A stretch of DNA of 64,000 bases from NCBI GenBank assembly GCA_963837485.1, contig CAWINP010000017.1:76380-140379 (forward strand). The letters run 5' to 3'. The stretch comes from Solirubrobacter sp963837485. Lineage in GTDB: Bacteria > Actinomycetota > Thermoleophilia > Solirubrobacterales > Solirubrobacteraceae. Made by a program: the position numbers and the translations under genes. This document shows, piece by piece, positions 27,301 to 37,154 of this stretch. Each line of letters starts with the position of its first letter. The first letter of the stretch is position 1. Under the pieces are notes generated by a model. It did no database searches, was not told the origin of the DNA, and saw only the letters and a list, made by a program, of their open reading frames with translations.

Positions 27301-27734
27301 AGCTCGAAGGAGAGGTCCTCCAGGAACAGCGAGAAGTCGAAGCCCTCGTCGAGCTTGACGGGGACGAAGACGGCCGCGAGCGAGAACTCGGGACCGTCGG
27401 TGTTGCGGCCGACCAGCTCGACGGCGCCAGGCGCCTGCGGCGGCTCGCCAAGGTCCAGGAAGCCGCGCCACGCCTGGCCCCCGGGCGGCAGCGTGCCGCC
27501 GATCAGCGTCTCGAAGAAGCCCTGCCCGAGGATCTCCTCGCTCGCGCGCCCGAACAGCAGCTCGGCCGGCTCGGACCACTTGGAGACCGCTCCCTGCGCG
27601 TCCGTGAGGACGAAGTACCCGCCGACGATCTGCCGCAGCAGCGCATCGAGCGCGTCAGGCGGCTCGGCGCCCTCCGCGGCACCTGCGAGCACGGCGTCAT
27701 GCGTGCTCGAAGGAGGGGTGGTCGAGGGGTTCAT
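24333..27734 (-). CDS. PAS - long coiled coil - PAS protein, 1133 aa
   Basis: An N-terminal PAS-like domain (about 28-170; LLRQIVGGYFVLTDAQGAVS, WSEPAELLFGRASEEILGQG) is followed by about 750 residues of almost uninterrupted Glu/Ala/Arg/Leu coiled coil. A short basic hinge (HPVKKPAPVKREPRHGF) leads to a C-terminal PAS (about 1020-1133; PMAILALDGKFKELNPAFAK, LVGYQEHEF). No kinase, GGDEF or methyl-accepting signature is present, so it looks like a sensor-scaffold. It sits between ruvX and mltG in the operon that ends with pilB-pilT-pilC, so a role in organising the pilus or cell-wall machinery at a pole is attractive but inferred. Confidence 0.8.
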   Translation of the reverse strand: MNPSTTPPSSTHDAVLAGAAEGAEPPDALDALLRQIVGGYFVLTDAQGAVSKWSEPAELLFGRASEEILGQGFFETLIGGTLPPGGQAWRGFLDLGEPPQAPGAVELVGRNTDGPEFSLAAVFVPVKLDEGFDFSLFLEDLSFELPMNLMLLRMRQQHPVVVRALRQALEPNPQPWEGWRTAGTLIVFTPLVSTPWVDEELARRAAQREASDADTEERLTNPDPGIQGSVADLDDAAAVVARLLSALERIDELERVANGLPAQLEEARREAEARAAQAERDAEALRAELSAPVPDVELLARIERLERARLDGDEVDADRRRALAAAESVQAQLAARVDQLERSGNESAAGADARFAEALAAAEARAEEAARRADAARAGFEARIEELERTRGGDPAELTAQLERVRAEHEEALQTAKHDLSETIERLERDREREREAARAELAGALERVERVQREADAVRDQLSAVTVERHEAEGLAGDDRRRLEELAREAEALRTRVDALREEGEAARAQSAELAELRTVVERQGAAAAELRTALETREDPREELASLREAVERHEAAARRATDELAELRTQIAAHERVADRAPEEAAVREEVQSLVGDAQTQLAALHARIEAMSSRVASAAELTALRERIDGLASREELLVLRQGLQSVASRDEVHALRERIDAIQLHDELAALNDRLDALPSADEALGMAREALDRIAEVDRGAGTVLADVHATRGDLTRLGGELEAARGQIARAETEALGAREAAATVSGAAAAAREDAAKAREEGAAVRRELENTSEKLSLLGGDVERLGESLAGVRESAESAATARADAAEARATADGLAERLTAVDERAAALSGELASGRTRLDAVGSQVERLGETVAQAGEAAGERSAALRTELSAVREVAEAARSGLETLRAELAGVREAADTIKADAVAARAAAERGNQRVEAMQAEVAFAISNLDELKQGLSSAGQAAVIARREAEQARKAAQIVGDGSTERVTEVFQQILGLAAARNAGARRQAAHPVKKPAPVKREPRHGFDDVTTPMAILALDGKFKELNPAFAKLVGYQEHEFTKAAWPSPHDRRDYKDQLEQLRRLGLGELTSVELSSTYMHGQGLMVPVVGRLSVELGEDGLPLHLLLEAEDRHTG

Positions 27735-27759
27735 GTGGCGGGTTCTCCGGGGGCGAGGC

Positions 27760-28158
27760 TTAGTCCGTCTCCTCCTTCATCGGCAGATGCAGCCATTCGT
27801 CCAACAGCACGGCCGCCGCGCGTGAGTCCAGTGAGCCGGATCCGCCGGCCTGTGACGCCAGCGACGTGGTGAAGCGCTCGTCATAGAGCTGCACGGGAAC
27901 GTCCACCGCGCCGGCGAGCTTGGCGGCGAACGCGCGCGTCTCCGTGGTCTGCGCGGAGTCGCGCCCGGAGAGCGAGAGCGGCAGGCCGACGAGGATCCGC
28001 TCGGCCTGCACCTCGGTCACCAGGCTGACGATCCGCGCAAAGCCCTTCCGGCTCGACGGCCGCAGCACCGGCTCCAGCGGCGTGGCGAGGGTACCTGTCG
28101 GATCGCTGACCGCCACGCCGCAGCGGGCGGAGCCGTAATCAAGCGCCAGAACCCGCAA
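27760..28158 (-). CDS. ruvX: Putative pre-16S rRNA nuclease / Holliday-junction-resolvase-fold protein RuvX
   Basis: 132 aa with a TTG start at 28158 that overlaps the last 20 bases of alaS. RNase-H-like YqgF fold: MRVLALDYGSARCGVAVSDP carries the first catalytic Asp, ERILVGLPLSLSGRD the second motif, and DERFTTSLA plus the final LDSRAAAVLLDEWL (Asp) complete the site. The family matures the 5' end of 16S rRNA. The alaS-ruvX-mltG order is widely conserved. Confidence 0.92.
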   Translation of the reverse strand: MRVLALDYGSARCGVAVSDPTGTLATPLEPVLRPSSRKGFARIVSLVTEVQAERILVGLPLSLSGRDSAQTTETRAFAAKLAGAVDVPVQLYDERFTTSLASQAGGSGSLDSRAAAVLLDEWLHLPMKEETD

Positions 28159-30784
28159 GCGCGCGCTCGATCTCCGCGCGCGCCGCCGCCAGCGCGTCCG
28201 GCAGCTTCTCCGGATCGCGGCCGCCGGCCTGGGCCATCGCGTCGCGGCCGCCGCCGCCGCCGCCGACCGCCGCCGCCGCGACCTTCACGACCGCGCCGGC
28301 CTTCACGCCGCGCTGGATCGCGCCGGGCGTGGCCGCCACCAGCAGCGCCGCGCGGCCGTCGCCGGGCGCGCCGAGCACGACCACGGCCGGGTCGCCGAGC
28401 TGGTTCTTGAGCCGGTCCGCGAGGTCCGGCAGCGCCTTCGGGTCCGCGACCTGCGCGATCTCGAATACCGCGCGGATCCCGTCGATCTCCACGATGGCGT
28501 CGGCGCTGAGCTCCTTCGGCGCGCCCGCCGCCGCGCCGGAGCGCAGCTGCTTCTCCAGCTCGCGCCGCTTGGCCTCGCGCTCGGCCGCGACGCCGGCGAC
28601 CGCGTCGGGCTGCGTGCGCAGCGCCACCGCCGCGTCGGTGAGCACGCGATCGTGCTTGCGCAGCATCTGCACGCCGATCGGGCCGGTGACCGCCTCGATG
28701 CGGCGCACGTTGGCCGCGCTGGAGGTCTCCTGCGTGACCTTGAAGACGCCGATCTCGGCGGTCGAGCGCACGTGCGTGCCGCCGCACAGCTCGCGCGACC
28801 AGCTGCCGTCGCCGACCTCGACCATGCGCACGACGTCGCCGTACTTCTCGCCGAACAGCGCCATGGCGCCGAGCTTGCGCGCCTCGTCCAGGGTCGTGGT
28901 GAGCGCGCGTACCGGCATGTTGGCCAGCACCATCTCGTTCACGCGGTCCTCGACCGCGCGCAGCTCCTCCGGCGTCAGCGGCGCGCCGTGCGTGAAGTCG
29001 AAGCGCAGCTTGTCGGGGCCGACGTAGGAGCCCGCCTGGCGGACGTGCGTGCCGAGCCGCTCGCGCAGCGCCGCGTGCAGCAGGTGCGTCGCGGTGTGGT
29101 TGCACTCCGTCGGGCGGCGCGCCCTGACGTCGACGCGCGCGATCACCCTTTCGCCCGGCTTGAGCGAGCCCCGCTCGGGCTCCAGCACCAGCGCCTGGTC
29201 GTCGCCGAGGCGGACCACGTCGACCACGCGCGCGCGGCAGTCGCCGTGCTCGCACTCCACCACGCCGGAGTCGTGCACCTGGCCGCCGCCGGTCGCGTAG
29301 AACGGCGACTCGACGAGCTTGGCCAGCAGGTGGCCGTTCTCGCTGCCGACGCCCGCCACCGCGGTCGCCTGCTCGGTCGTCTCGTAGCCGGTGAAGATCG
29401 TCGCGCCGCCCGCCGACTGCGCGAACGTGCGCAGCGTCTCGCGCCGGCGGTCCTGGCCCTCGCGGCCCTCGGTCGCCCGCGCGCGTACGCGCTGCTGCTC
29501 CATCAGCTCCTCGAAGCCCTGGTCGTCGACGCCCAGGCCTCGTTCGGCCGCGATCTCCAGCGTGAGGTCGAACGGGAAGCCGAACGTGTCGTGCAGGCGG
29601 AACGCCTCCTCGGCGCCGATGCCCTCCTCGCCGTTGGAGCGCGACCGCTCGATCACGTCCTCGAGCAGCTTCATCCCCTGCTCGAGCGTGCGGTTGAAGG
29701 TCTCCTCCTCGGTCCGCGCCCACATGTCGACGGTGTCCGCCTGCTCGTGCAGCTCGGGATAGGCGGACGCCAGCGTCTCGCGCACGACGTGCGTGTAGCG
29801 CGGCAGGAAGCCGGGCTCGATGCCGAGGTGGCGGCCCTGCACGATCGCGCGCCGCATCAGCCGGCGCAGGACGTAGCCACGCTCCTCGTTGGACGGCACG
29901 ACGCCGTCGGCGATCAGCGCGCTCATGCCGCGCGTGTGGTCGGCGAGGATGCGCAACGCGCGGTCGGTGGCGACGTCGGTGCCGGAGGAGCGGCCGGACA
30001 GCTCCTCGCCGAGCTTGATCAGCGGGACGAACTGGTCGGTGTCGAAGATGCTGTCCACGCCCTGCTGGATCAGCGCCATGCGGTTCAGGCCGAGCCCGGT
30101 GTCGATGTTCTGCGCCGGCAGCGGCGTGAGCGTGTTGACCGGGTTCTGCTCGTACTGCATGAACACCAGGTTCCAGTACTCCAGGAAGCGCTCGTTGTCG
30201 CCGCCCGGCAGATCGTCGGGCTTGCCCCAGTCGAGCCCGCGATCGATGTAGAGCTCGCTGCAGGGGCCGCACGGGCCGAGCGGGCCGGCCTGCCAGAAGT
30301 TCTCGCTGCGCGCGCATTCGACGATCCGCTCGCGCGGCACGCCGATCGCCAGCCAGGCGTCGATCGCCTCCTGATCGGGGCCGAGGCCGAGCTCGTCGTC
30401 GCCCTCGAAGACCGTGACCCAGAGATCGTCGGGGTTGAAGCCGAAACCCTGCGTGGACAGCTCCCACGCGAACTCGGCGGCGCCCTGCTTGAAGTAGTCG
30501 CCGATCGAGAAGTTGCCGAGCATCTCGAAGAACGTCAGGTGCCGCGTGGTGGTGCCGACGACGTCGATGTCCGGCGTGCGGAAGCACTTCTGGCACGACG
30601 TCAGCCGGTGGTGCGGCGGCTTCTCGCGGCCCTGGAAGTACGGCTTGAGCGGGTGCATCCCCGCGGTGGTGAGCAGGACCGACGGGTCGTGCTCGGCCGG
30701 GACCAGCGAGGCCGAGGGGAGCCGGCGGTGGTCACGGCTCTCGAAGAAGCTGAGGTAGCGCTCGCGGATCTCGTCTGACGTCAT
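28139..30784 (-). CDS. alaS: Alanyl-tRNA synthetase
   Basis: 881 aa from ATG 30784 (MTSDEIRERYLSFFESRDHR); an in-frame GTG or ATG further up would overlap the divergent Nudix gene. Class II catalytic core: LTTAGMHPLKPYFQG, RLTSCQKCFRTPDID, TTRHLTFFEMLGNFSIGDYF. The editing domain has HTATHLLHAALRERLG and SRELCGGTHV (zinc His/Cys), and the C-terminal C-Ala domain has the Gly-rich GGGGGGRDAMAQAGG. Head gene of the minus-strand operon running to pilC. Confidence 0.96.
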   Translation of the reverse strand: MTSDEIRERYLSFFESRDHRRLPSASLVPAEHDPSVLLTTAGMHPLKPYFQGREKPPHHRLTSCQKCFRTPDIDVVGTTTRHLTFFEMLGNFSIGDYFKQGAAEFAWELSTQGFGFNPDDLWVTVFEGDDELGLGPDQEAIDAWLAIGVPRERIVECARSENFWQAGPLGPCGPCSELYIDRGLDWGKPDDLPGGDNERFLEYWNLVFMQYEQNPVNTLTPLPAQNIDTGLGLNRMALIQQGVDSIFDTDQFVPLIKLGEELSGRSSGTDVATDRALRILADHTRGMSALIADGVVPSNEERGYVLRRLMRRAIVQGRHLGIEPGFLPRYTHVVRETLASAYPELHEQADTVDMWARTEEETFNRTLEQGMKLLEDVIERSRSNGEEGIGAEEAFRLHDTFGFPFDLTLEIAAERGLGVDDQGFEELMEQQRVRARATEGREGQDRRRETLRTFAQSAGGATIFTGYETTEQATAVAGVGSENGHLLAKLVESPFYATGGGQVHDSGVVECEHGDCRARVVDVVRLGDDQALVLEPERGSLKPGERVIARVDVRARRPTECNHTATHLLHAALRERLGTHVRQAGSYVGPDKLRFDFTHGAPLTPEELRAVEDRVNEMVLANMPVRALTTTLDEARKLGAMALFGEKYGDVVRMVEVGDGSWSRELCGGTHVRSTAEIGVFKVTQETSSAANVRRIEAVTGPIGVQMLRKHDRVLTDAAVALRTQPDAVAGVAAEREAKRRELEKQLRSGAAAGAPKELSADAIVEIDGIRAVFEIAQVADPKALPDLADRLKNQLGDPAVVVLGAPGDGRAALLVAATPGAIQRGVKAGAVVKVAAAAVGGGGGGRDAMAQAGGRDPEKLPDALAAARAEIERALAGSGA

Positions 30785-31331
30785 GGGCAGGATGCAGTCT
30801 AGGTTGCGGCCGCCTCGCGCCATCTCCACGCGCGTCGTCTACGAGAACCGCTGGATGCGGGTTCACGAGGACCGTCTGGAGCGCGAGGACGGGACGCCGG
30901 GCCTGTGCGGATGGATCGAGAAGGGCCCGGCCGCGATCATCGTGCCGGTCGAGGACGGACACGCGTGGCTGGTCGAGCAGTACCGCTACCCGATCCGGCG
31001 CCGGTTCTGGGAGTTCCCGCAAGGCAGCTGGGAGGACGATCCGAGCGCCGCGCCGGAATCGCTCGCGCGCGGGGAGTTGGCGGAGGAGACGGGCCTGCGG
31101 GCCTCGTCGCTGGAGCTGTTGGGGCGGCTCTACTTCGGGTACGGGATCTCCAACCAGCCGGTCGACGTATGGCGGGCGACGGGACTCGAACCTGGGCCGC
31201 AGGCGCTCGAGGCGAGCGAGCACGGGCTCGTCGTCGCGCGGTTCCCGGTGGGCGAGGTCTCGCGGATGGTGCGGGAGAACGAGATTCGCGATGCCGCCTC
31301 GGTCGCGGCTTGGCACCTGTGCTCGAAGTGA
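30783..31331 (+). CDS. Nudix hydrolase, ADP-ribose pyrophosphatase-like
   Basis: 182 aa; starts possible at 30783 or 30792. It contains VVYENRWMRVHEDRLERED, AAIIVPVEDGHAWLVEQYRY, and a Nudix box FPQGSWEDDPSAAPESLARG, then ELAEETGL. The metal-binding Glu pair EE is present, but the Arg of the classical REUXEEXGU motif is Gly here. The family hydrolyses nucleoside diphosphates linked to another moiety. Its ATG overlaps the divergent alaS ATG, so promoters must lie inside neighbouring coding DNA or the true start is later. Confidence 0.85.
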   Translation: MGRMQSRLRPPRAISTRVVYENRWMRVHEDRLEREDGTPGLCGWIEKGPAAIIVPVEDGHAWLVEQYRYPIRRRFWEFPQGSWEDDPSAAPESLARGELAEETGLRASSLELLGRLYFGYGISNQPVDVWRATGLEPGPQALEASEHGLVVARFPVGEVSRMVRENEIRDAASVAAWHLCSK

Positions 31332-31343
31332 ACGGCGGCAGGT

Positions 31344-31481
31344 TCCGCGCTCCGAACAAAGGGGGTGCCTGCGGAAACGTTGCTCCTGGCAACGAAAGTG
31401 CAGGCACCCCCCAAGCCCGCCCGCCGAAAACGCTCATCCGCGGGCAGCGAAACTGACCCGCATCCCCTTATTGGCGCAGTT
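31344..31481 (-). repeat. Full copy (A) of interspersed palindromic intergenic repeat
   Basis: 138 bp between convergent genes (Nudix and iscU::mnmA). Its core is a perfect 12-bp inverted repeat, GGGGGTGCCTGC (31361-31372) and GCAGGCACCCCC (31400-31411), which encloses a smaller 6-bp hairpin, CGTTGC (31378-31383) and GCAACG (31389-31394). The reverse complement aligns along its length with copy B at 39934-40069. It may also act as a bidirectional terminator here. Confidence 0.75.
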
Positions 31482-31501
31482 GACGTTGGCCGCCCCGCAG
31501 C

Positions 31502-32914
31502 TCAGCGCGAGATCGTGCCCCAGCCCACGATCACGTCGCCCCGCAGCAGCTGCGCGGCCTGGCCCGGCGCCGCGCCGTCGAACGGCTCGTCCAGCTCCAG
31601 CTCGACGCCTCCCCCACCCCGGACCACCCGGCAGGGCACCGCGCGGGCGTGGTAGCGCAGGCGCACCGCGTCGACTTCGGCGTCCGGCCGGTGCAGCCGC
31701 GCCCCCCGCAGCCGCACGCGCGTCGTCGCCAACTCGGCGCGGGTGCCGACGACGACGCGGTTCGCGCGCGCCTCGGTGCGCAGGACGTAGAGCGGCTCGG
31801 GCGCGTGGACCCCGAGCCCTCGGCGCTGGCCGACGGTGAAGTGATGGAAGCCCGGGTGGCTGCCCACGACCTCGCCGCGCGCGTCGACGATCTCGCCCTC
31901 GCGGTCCTCCAGCCCGGCGTGGCGGGCCAGGAACGCTGCCTTGCCGGTGCCGGCGAGAAAGCACAGGTCCATGCTGTCGGCCTTGGAGGCCACCGGCAGC
32001 TCCGCCTCGGCGGCGAGCGCGCGCACCTCGGGCTTGGTCAGCTCGCCCAGCGGGAAGCGCATACGCGCGAGCGAGGGCGGCGCGAGCGCCGAGAGCATGT
32101 AGGTCTGGTCCTTGGCCGGGTCGCTCGCCACTCGAAGTAGTCCTTGCTGGGTCCGCGCGTAATGGCCGGTGGCGAGGTCGGCGGCGCCGAGCCGGTCTGC
32201 CAGCTCGATCATCGCGTCCAGCCGCACGTGCCCGTTGCAGCCGACGCACGGGTTCGGCGTCTCTCCCCCGGCGTAGCCGGCCAGGAACGGGTCGACGACG
32301 CCCGCCCGGAACGCGTCGCGCAGGTCGAGCGTGAGGTGCGGGATGCCCATGCGGTGCGCGAGCGAGCGCGCGACGCGCACGGCGTGCGCCGAGCAGCACG
32401 ACGCCTCGGCGTCGTTGGCCGGGTCGGCCCACAGCTCGAGCGTGACGGCGACGGCCTGGCGCCCGGCGCGCTGGACGAGCAGCGCGGCGACCGCGGAGTC
32501 CACCCCGCCGCTCATCGCCACCAGCGTGCGGCCCGGGTCAGCTTCGATCGCCACGTCGGCGGCGGCGAGACCCAGCGCGCGGTGCAGCGCGTCGGCGGCG
32601 AGCTCGGCGGCGTGCAGCTTGCCGGGCGAGAGCCCGCCGAGCTCGGAGGCGATCTCGCGCGTCCCGACGAGGGCCGCGCGCAGCAGCGGCTCGCCCTCCA
32701 CGAGCGTGACGGCGGCGGAGCCGGCCGCGATCACGGCACCGCACCCGGACGCGTCGAACGTCGCCGCCTCGACGCGGTCGCCGCGGACGAGGACGGACAC
32801 GCGGATCAGATCCCCGCACACGGCACCGCCGGCCGCCCCGCCATGGGCGCCGGGCGGCGGGTCGCCGCGCCCGGCGGGCGCGGCGAGATGCTCGGCGAAG
32901 CGCTCGCGGTCCAT
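31502..32914 (-). CDS. mnmA: IscU-like scaffold domain fused to tRNA-specific 2-thiouridylase MnmA
   Basis: 470 aa from ATG 32914. Residues about 28-120 are an IscU/NifU-N domain (VCGDLIRVSVLVRGD, FDASGCGAVIAAGSAAVTL, LSPGKLHAAELAADALHRAL). Residues about 128-470 are MnmA, which thiolates U34 of tRNA-Glu, -Gln and -Lys. MnmA marks are the PP-loop VAMSGGVDSAVAALLVQ, catalytic Cys in ETPNPCVGCN, ATGHYA, the second Cys in SMDLCFLAG, and GQRRGLG. The scaffold keeps two of the three IscU Cys (CGD, GCGA), but the third is replaced (KLHA for KxHC). Fusion implies sulfur or Fe-S delivery tied to tRNA thiolation; this is inference. Confidence 0.92.
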   Translation of the reverse strand: MDRERFAEHLAAPAGRGDPPPGAHGGAAGGAVCGDLIRVSVLVRGDRVEAATFDASGCGAVIAAGSAAVTLVEGEPLLRAALVGTREIASELGGLSPGKLHAAELAADALHRALGLAAADVAIEADPGRTLVAMSGGVDSAVAALLVQRAGRQAVAVTLELWADPANDAEASCCSAHAVRVARSLAHRMGIPHLTLDLRDAFRAGVVDPFLAGYAGGETPNPCVGCNGHVRLDAMIELADRLGAADLATGHYARTQQGLLRVASDPAKDQTYMLSALAPPSLARMRFPLGELTKPEVRALAAEAELPVASKADSMDLCFLAGTGKAAFLARHAGLEDREGEIVDARGEVVGSHPGFHHFTVGQRRGLGVHAPEPLYVLRTEARANRVVVGTRAELATTRVRLRGARLHRPDAEVDAVRLRYHARAVPCRVVRGGGGVELELDEPFDGAAPGQAAQLLRGDVIVGWGTISR

Positions 32915-32944
32915 GAGCGCCGAGTCTAGAGGCGGCTAGGGGTG

Positions 32945-32984
32945 CCCGACCGGCGGACGCTCCACACGTTCTCCGTCGGTCGGG
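32945..32984 (-). terminator. Stem-loop between the thioredoxin-fold gene and iscU::mnmA
   Basis: CCCGACCG (32945-32952) pairs with CGGTCGGG (32977-32984), and the inner flanks GCGGA/TCCGT extend the stem with one mismatch. There is no T-run. It lies downstream of the gene ending at 33003 and just upstream of the mnmA start, so it could be a terminator or attenuator. Confidence 0.4.
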
Positions 32985-33002
32985 TGGGCCCCCGTGCGTT
33001 GT

Positions 33003-34115
33003 CTACAGGCTGCGGTTGATCGCGCAGCTCGTGAGGCCGGCGTCGTTGAAGCGCGCGTCGAGCTTGCGCAGCTCGCGGATGTGGCCGCCCGCGGCGGCGA
33101 CGCCGTTCCAGGCCACGATCGACGAGCCGGCGGTCGAGTGCTGCTTGGCCGCGGCGAGCGCGTTGTCGACCAGCTTCTGGTCGAGCGCGATGACCTTCAG
33201 CCACTGCTTGCGCAACCCGCGATAGCTCTTGGGCGCGGCGAGGCTGGACACCGCCGCGTGGAACGAGCGGTTCTCGACCGAGAGGCGGTTCATTGACGCG
33301 ATCGTCGCCTGCTTGCCGTTGATCGTCGGGCGCGACCAGCGGTCGAGCGAGACGTTCCAGTTGGCGCAGATCTTGTTCGCCGACTTCAGGTAGGAGTCAG
33401 TGACCAGCGGGCTGATGCTGTCGGCGCGCGCGTCGGCGATCGCCTGGTTGATCGTGACGCGGTCGACGTAGCCCTCGATCACGTTCGCCTTCAGCGCGGT
33501 GTCGACCACGACGAGGCTCGGAGTCTGGTTGACCTTCAGGTCGTTGACGATCAGGCCGTAGTCGTCGATCTTCTGAAGCGGCACCTGCTTGACGAGCACC
33601 TCGCCGTCATAGCGGTTGACCTTCTTGAGCGTGTTGCGCACGTAGCGGTCGTCGTCGGCCATCGGGCGCCAGTGCTTGCCCTTGTCGGACAGCACGGCGA
33701 GCACCAGGACCTTGTGGTCCTTGATGGCGGAGGCGACGCTGCTGGGAAGCTTCGCGAGCTGCTCCGGCGCGATCGCGGCGACCGGATCGACCGGCTTGGC
33801 GTCGGGAGCGGTCGTGGTCTTGCTGCCGGTCGCGGCCTGCGTCTTGTCGGTCGAGGACGACTCGCCGGCGGCGGCCTTGGCGGCGCCCTCGGCCTCGGTC
33901 GCGGCCTGCTTGGCCTTCTCGACGATCTTGCCGGCCCCGCTCTGGGCGGGCTGGCCGGTGTTGACGTTGCCGGCCGGCGTCGAGGTCGCCGTGACCGGGG
34001 CCTCGGGGGACTTCGGGCGCAGCAGCGTGAACCAAACAGCGAGGAACACGACGGCGCCGGCGAGGAGGATGCGCATTGGCGGGGAGATCTGGCTCACGAT
34101 CTCCACTATCGGCAC
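33003..34115 (-). CDS. Membrane-anchored thioredoxin-fold protein without CxxC
   Basis: 370 aa. One N-terminal transmembrane helix (PPMRILLAGAVVFLAVWFTL), then a Lys/Ala/Thr-rich extracytoplasmic linker. A thioredoxin-like domain follows at about 125-225 (HKVLVLAVLSDKGKHWRPMA, LKVNQTPSLVVVDTALKANV, with the cis-Pro-like TPS but no CxxC). Helical residues 225-370 end with two Cys (KICANW, LTSCAINRSL). No enzymatic redox role is expected without the CxxC. It lies between aspS and iscU::mnmA on the same strand. Confidence 0.6.
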   Translation of the reverse strand: MPIVEIVSQISPPMRILLAGAVVFLAVWFTLLRPKSPEAPVTATSTPAGNVNTGQPAQSGAGKIVEKAKQAATEAEGAAKAAAGESSSTDKTQAATGSKTTTAPDAKPVDPVAAIAPEQLAKLPSSVASAIKDHKVLVLAVLSDKGKHWRPMADDDRYVRNTLKKVNRYDGEVLVKQVPLQKIDDYGLIVNDLKVNQTPSLVVVDTALKANVIEGYVDRVTINQAIADARADSISPLVTDSYLKSANKICANWNVSLDRWSRPTINGKQATIASMNRLSVENRSFHAAVSSLAAPKSYRGLRKQWLKVIALDQKLVDNALAAAKQHSTAGSSIVAWNGVAAAGGHIRELRKLDARFNDAGLTSCAINRSL

Positions 34116-34146
34116 CTCGCGGGCGCGGGTTGAACCGTATGGGGTC

Positions 34147-35912
<1,766 letters not shown>

Positions 35913-35916
<4 letters not shown>

Positions 35917-37154
35917 AGTCGGCCTCGGATGTGGTGCATGACGGTGTCGGCCGCGACGAGCTTGTCCTCGCCGCCATCGCGGTCGCGCAGCTGGACGCCC
36001 TCGTCGCCGAAGATGGCAACGTAGCGGGCTCCGCTGCGCGAGGCCTGCTTGAGCTGCCCCTTGACGCTGCGCCCGGCGAGTTCGAGTCTCACGCCGTGGC
36101 CGGCGCGGCGGGCGTCGGAGGCGAGCCTGAAGGCCGGCGCCTTGTGGCCGTCCTCGTAGGCGATGTAGAGCTCGACGGGCGGCTCGGCGGGCGGCGGCAG
36201 CGTGCTGGCCATGATCATCCGCTCCACGCCTGCCGCCCAGCCCATGCCGGGGATGTGCGGCCCGCCGATCTGCTCGGCCAGGTTGTCGTAGCGCCCGCCG
36301 CCGCCGAGCGTGTTCTGCGCCGCGTCGAGCGCGCCCGACTGGAACTCGAAGAGCGTGCGCGTGTAGTAGTCGAGCCCGCGCACGAGCGTCGCGTCGATCT
36401 CATACGGCATACCGGCTCCGTCGAGCAGCGCCTGGACCTCGCCGAAGTGGTCGAGGTCCTCCTGCGGCAGGCGGTCGATCAGCCGCGGCGCGCCGGCCAT
36501 CACGCGCTGCGTCGGCTCGTGCTTGGCGTCGAACGCGCGCAGCGGGTTGAGGTCGATGCGGTTGACAACGTCACTACTGAGTTCGCCCTCGTGCGCGCGC
36601 AGGTACGCCTGCAGCTCCTCGCGGTAGGCGACGCGCGCTTCCGGCTGGCCGAGCGTGGCGAGCACGAGCTTGGTGTCGCGCGCTCCGAGCGCCTCCAGCA
36701 GCTCGCCGAGCAGGAGGATCAGCTCGGCGTCGACGGCCGGGTCGGCGCTCCCGATCGCCTCGGCGCCGACCTGCCAGAACTGGCGGTAGCGGCCGGCCTG
36801 CGGGCGCTCGTAGCGGAAGAAGCTGCTCAGGTACCACAGCTTCACGGGCTGCGGCTCCTTGTGCATGCCGTGCTCCAGGTACGCGCGCACCACCGGCGCG
36901 GTGCCCTCGGGGCGCAGCGTCAGGCTGTCGCCGCCGTTGTCCTGGAACGTGTACATCTCCTTCTGGACGACGTCGGTCGCCTCCCCCACCGTGCGGCTGA
37001 AGAGGTGCGTCGCCTCGAATGCCGGCGTCTCGATCCGGCCGTAGCCTGCGCGGCCGAGGATCTTCGCGGCCGTCGCCTCGAGCTGGGTGCGCTTGGCCGC
37101 GTCGTCGGGCAGCACGTCGTTCGTGCCGCGCGGTGCCTGGATGCGCTGGCTCAC
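35913..37154 (-). CDS. hisS: Histidyl-tRNA synthetase
   Basis: 413 aa. The GTG start at 37154 overlaps the preceding hydrolase stop (GTGA). It begins MSQRIQAPRGTNDVLPDDAA, with class II motif 1-2 (LRPEGTAPVVRAYLEHGM, WYLSSFFRYERPQAGRYRQF), the HisRS-specific LVRGLDYYTRTLFEF, and GGGGRYDNLAEQIGGPHIPG followed by GWAAGVERMI. The C-terminal anticodon-binding domain is present. hisS-aspS adjacency is common in bacteria. Confidence 0.96.

Noticed and set aside
25137..27872. 911-codon plus-strand ORF
   Set aside because: Shadow of the coiled-coil coding region; Leu/Gln/Gly-rich with no domain, while the minus strand has PAS domains and ordered heptads.
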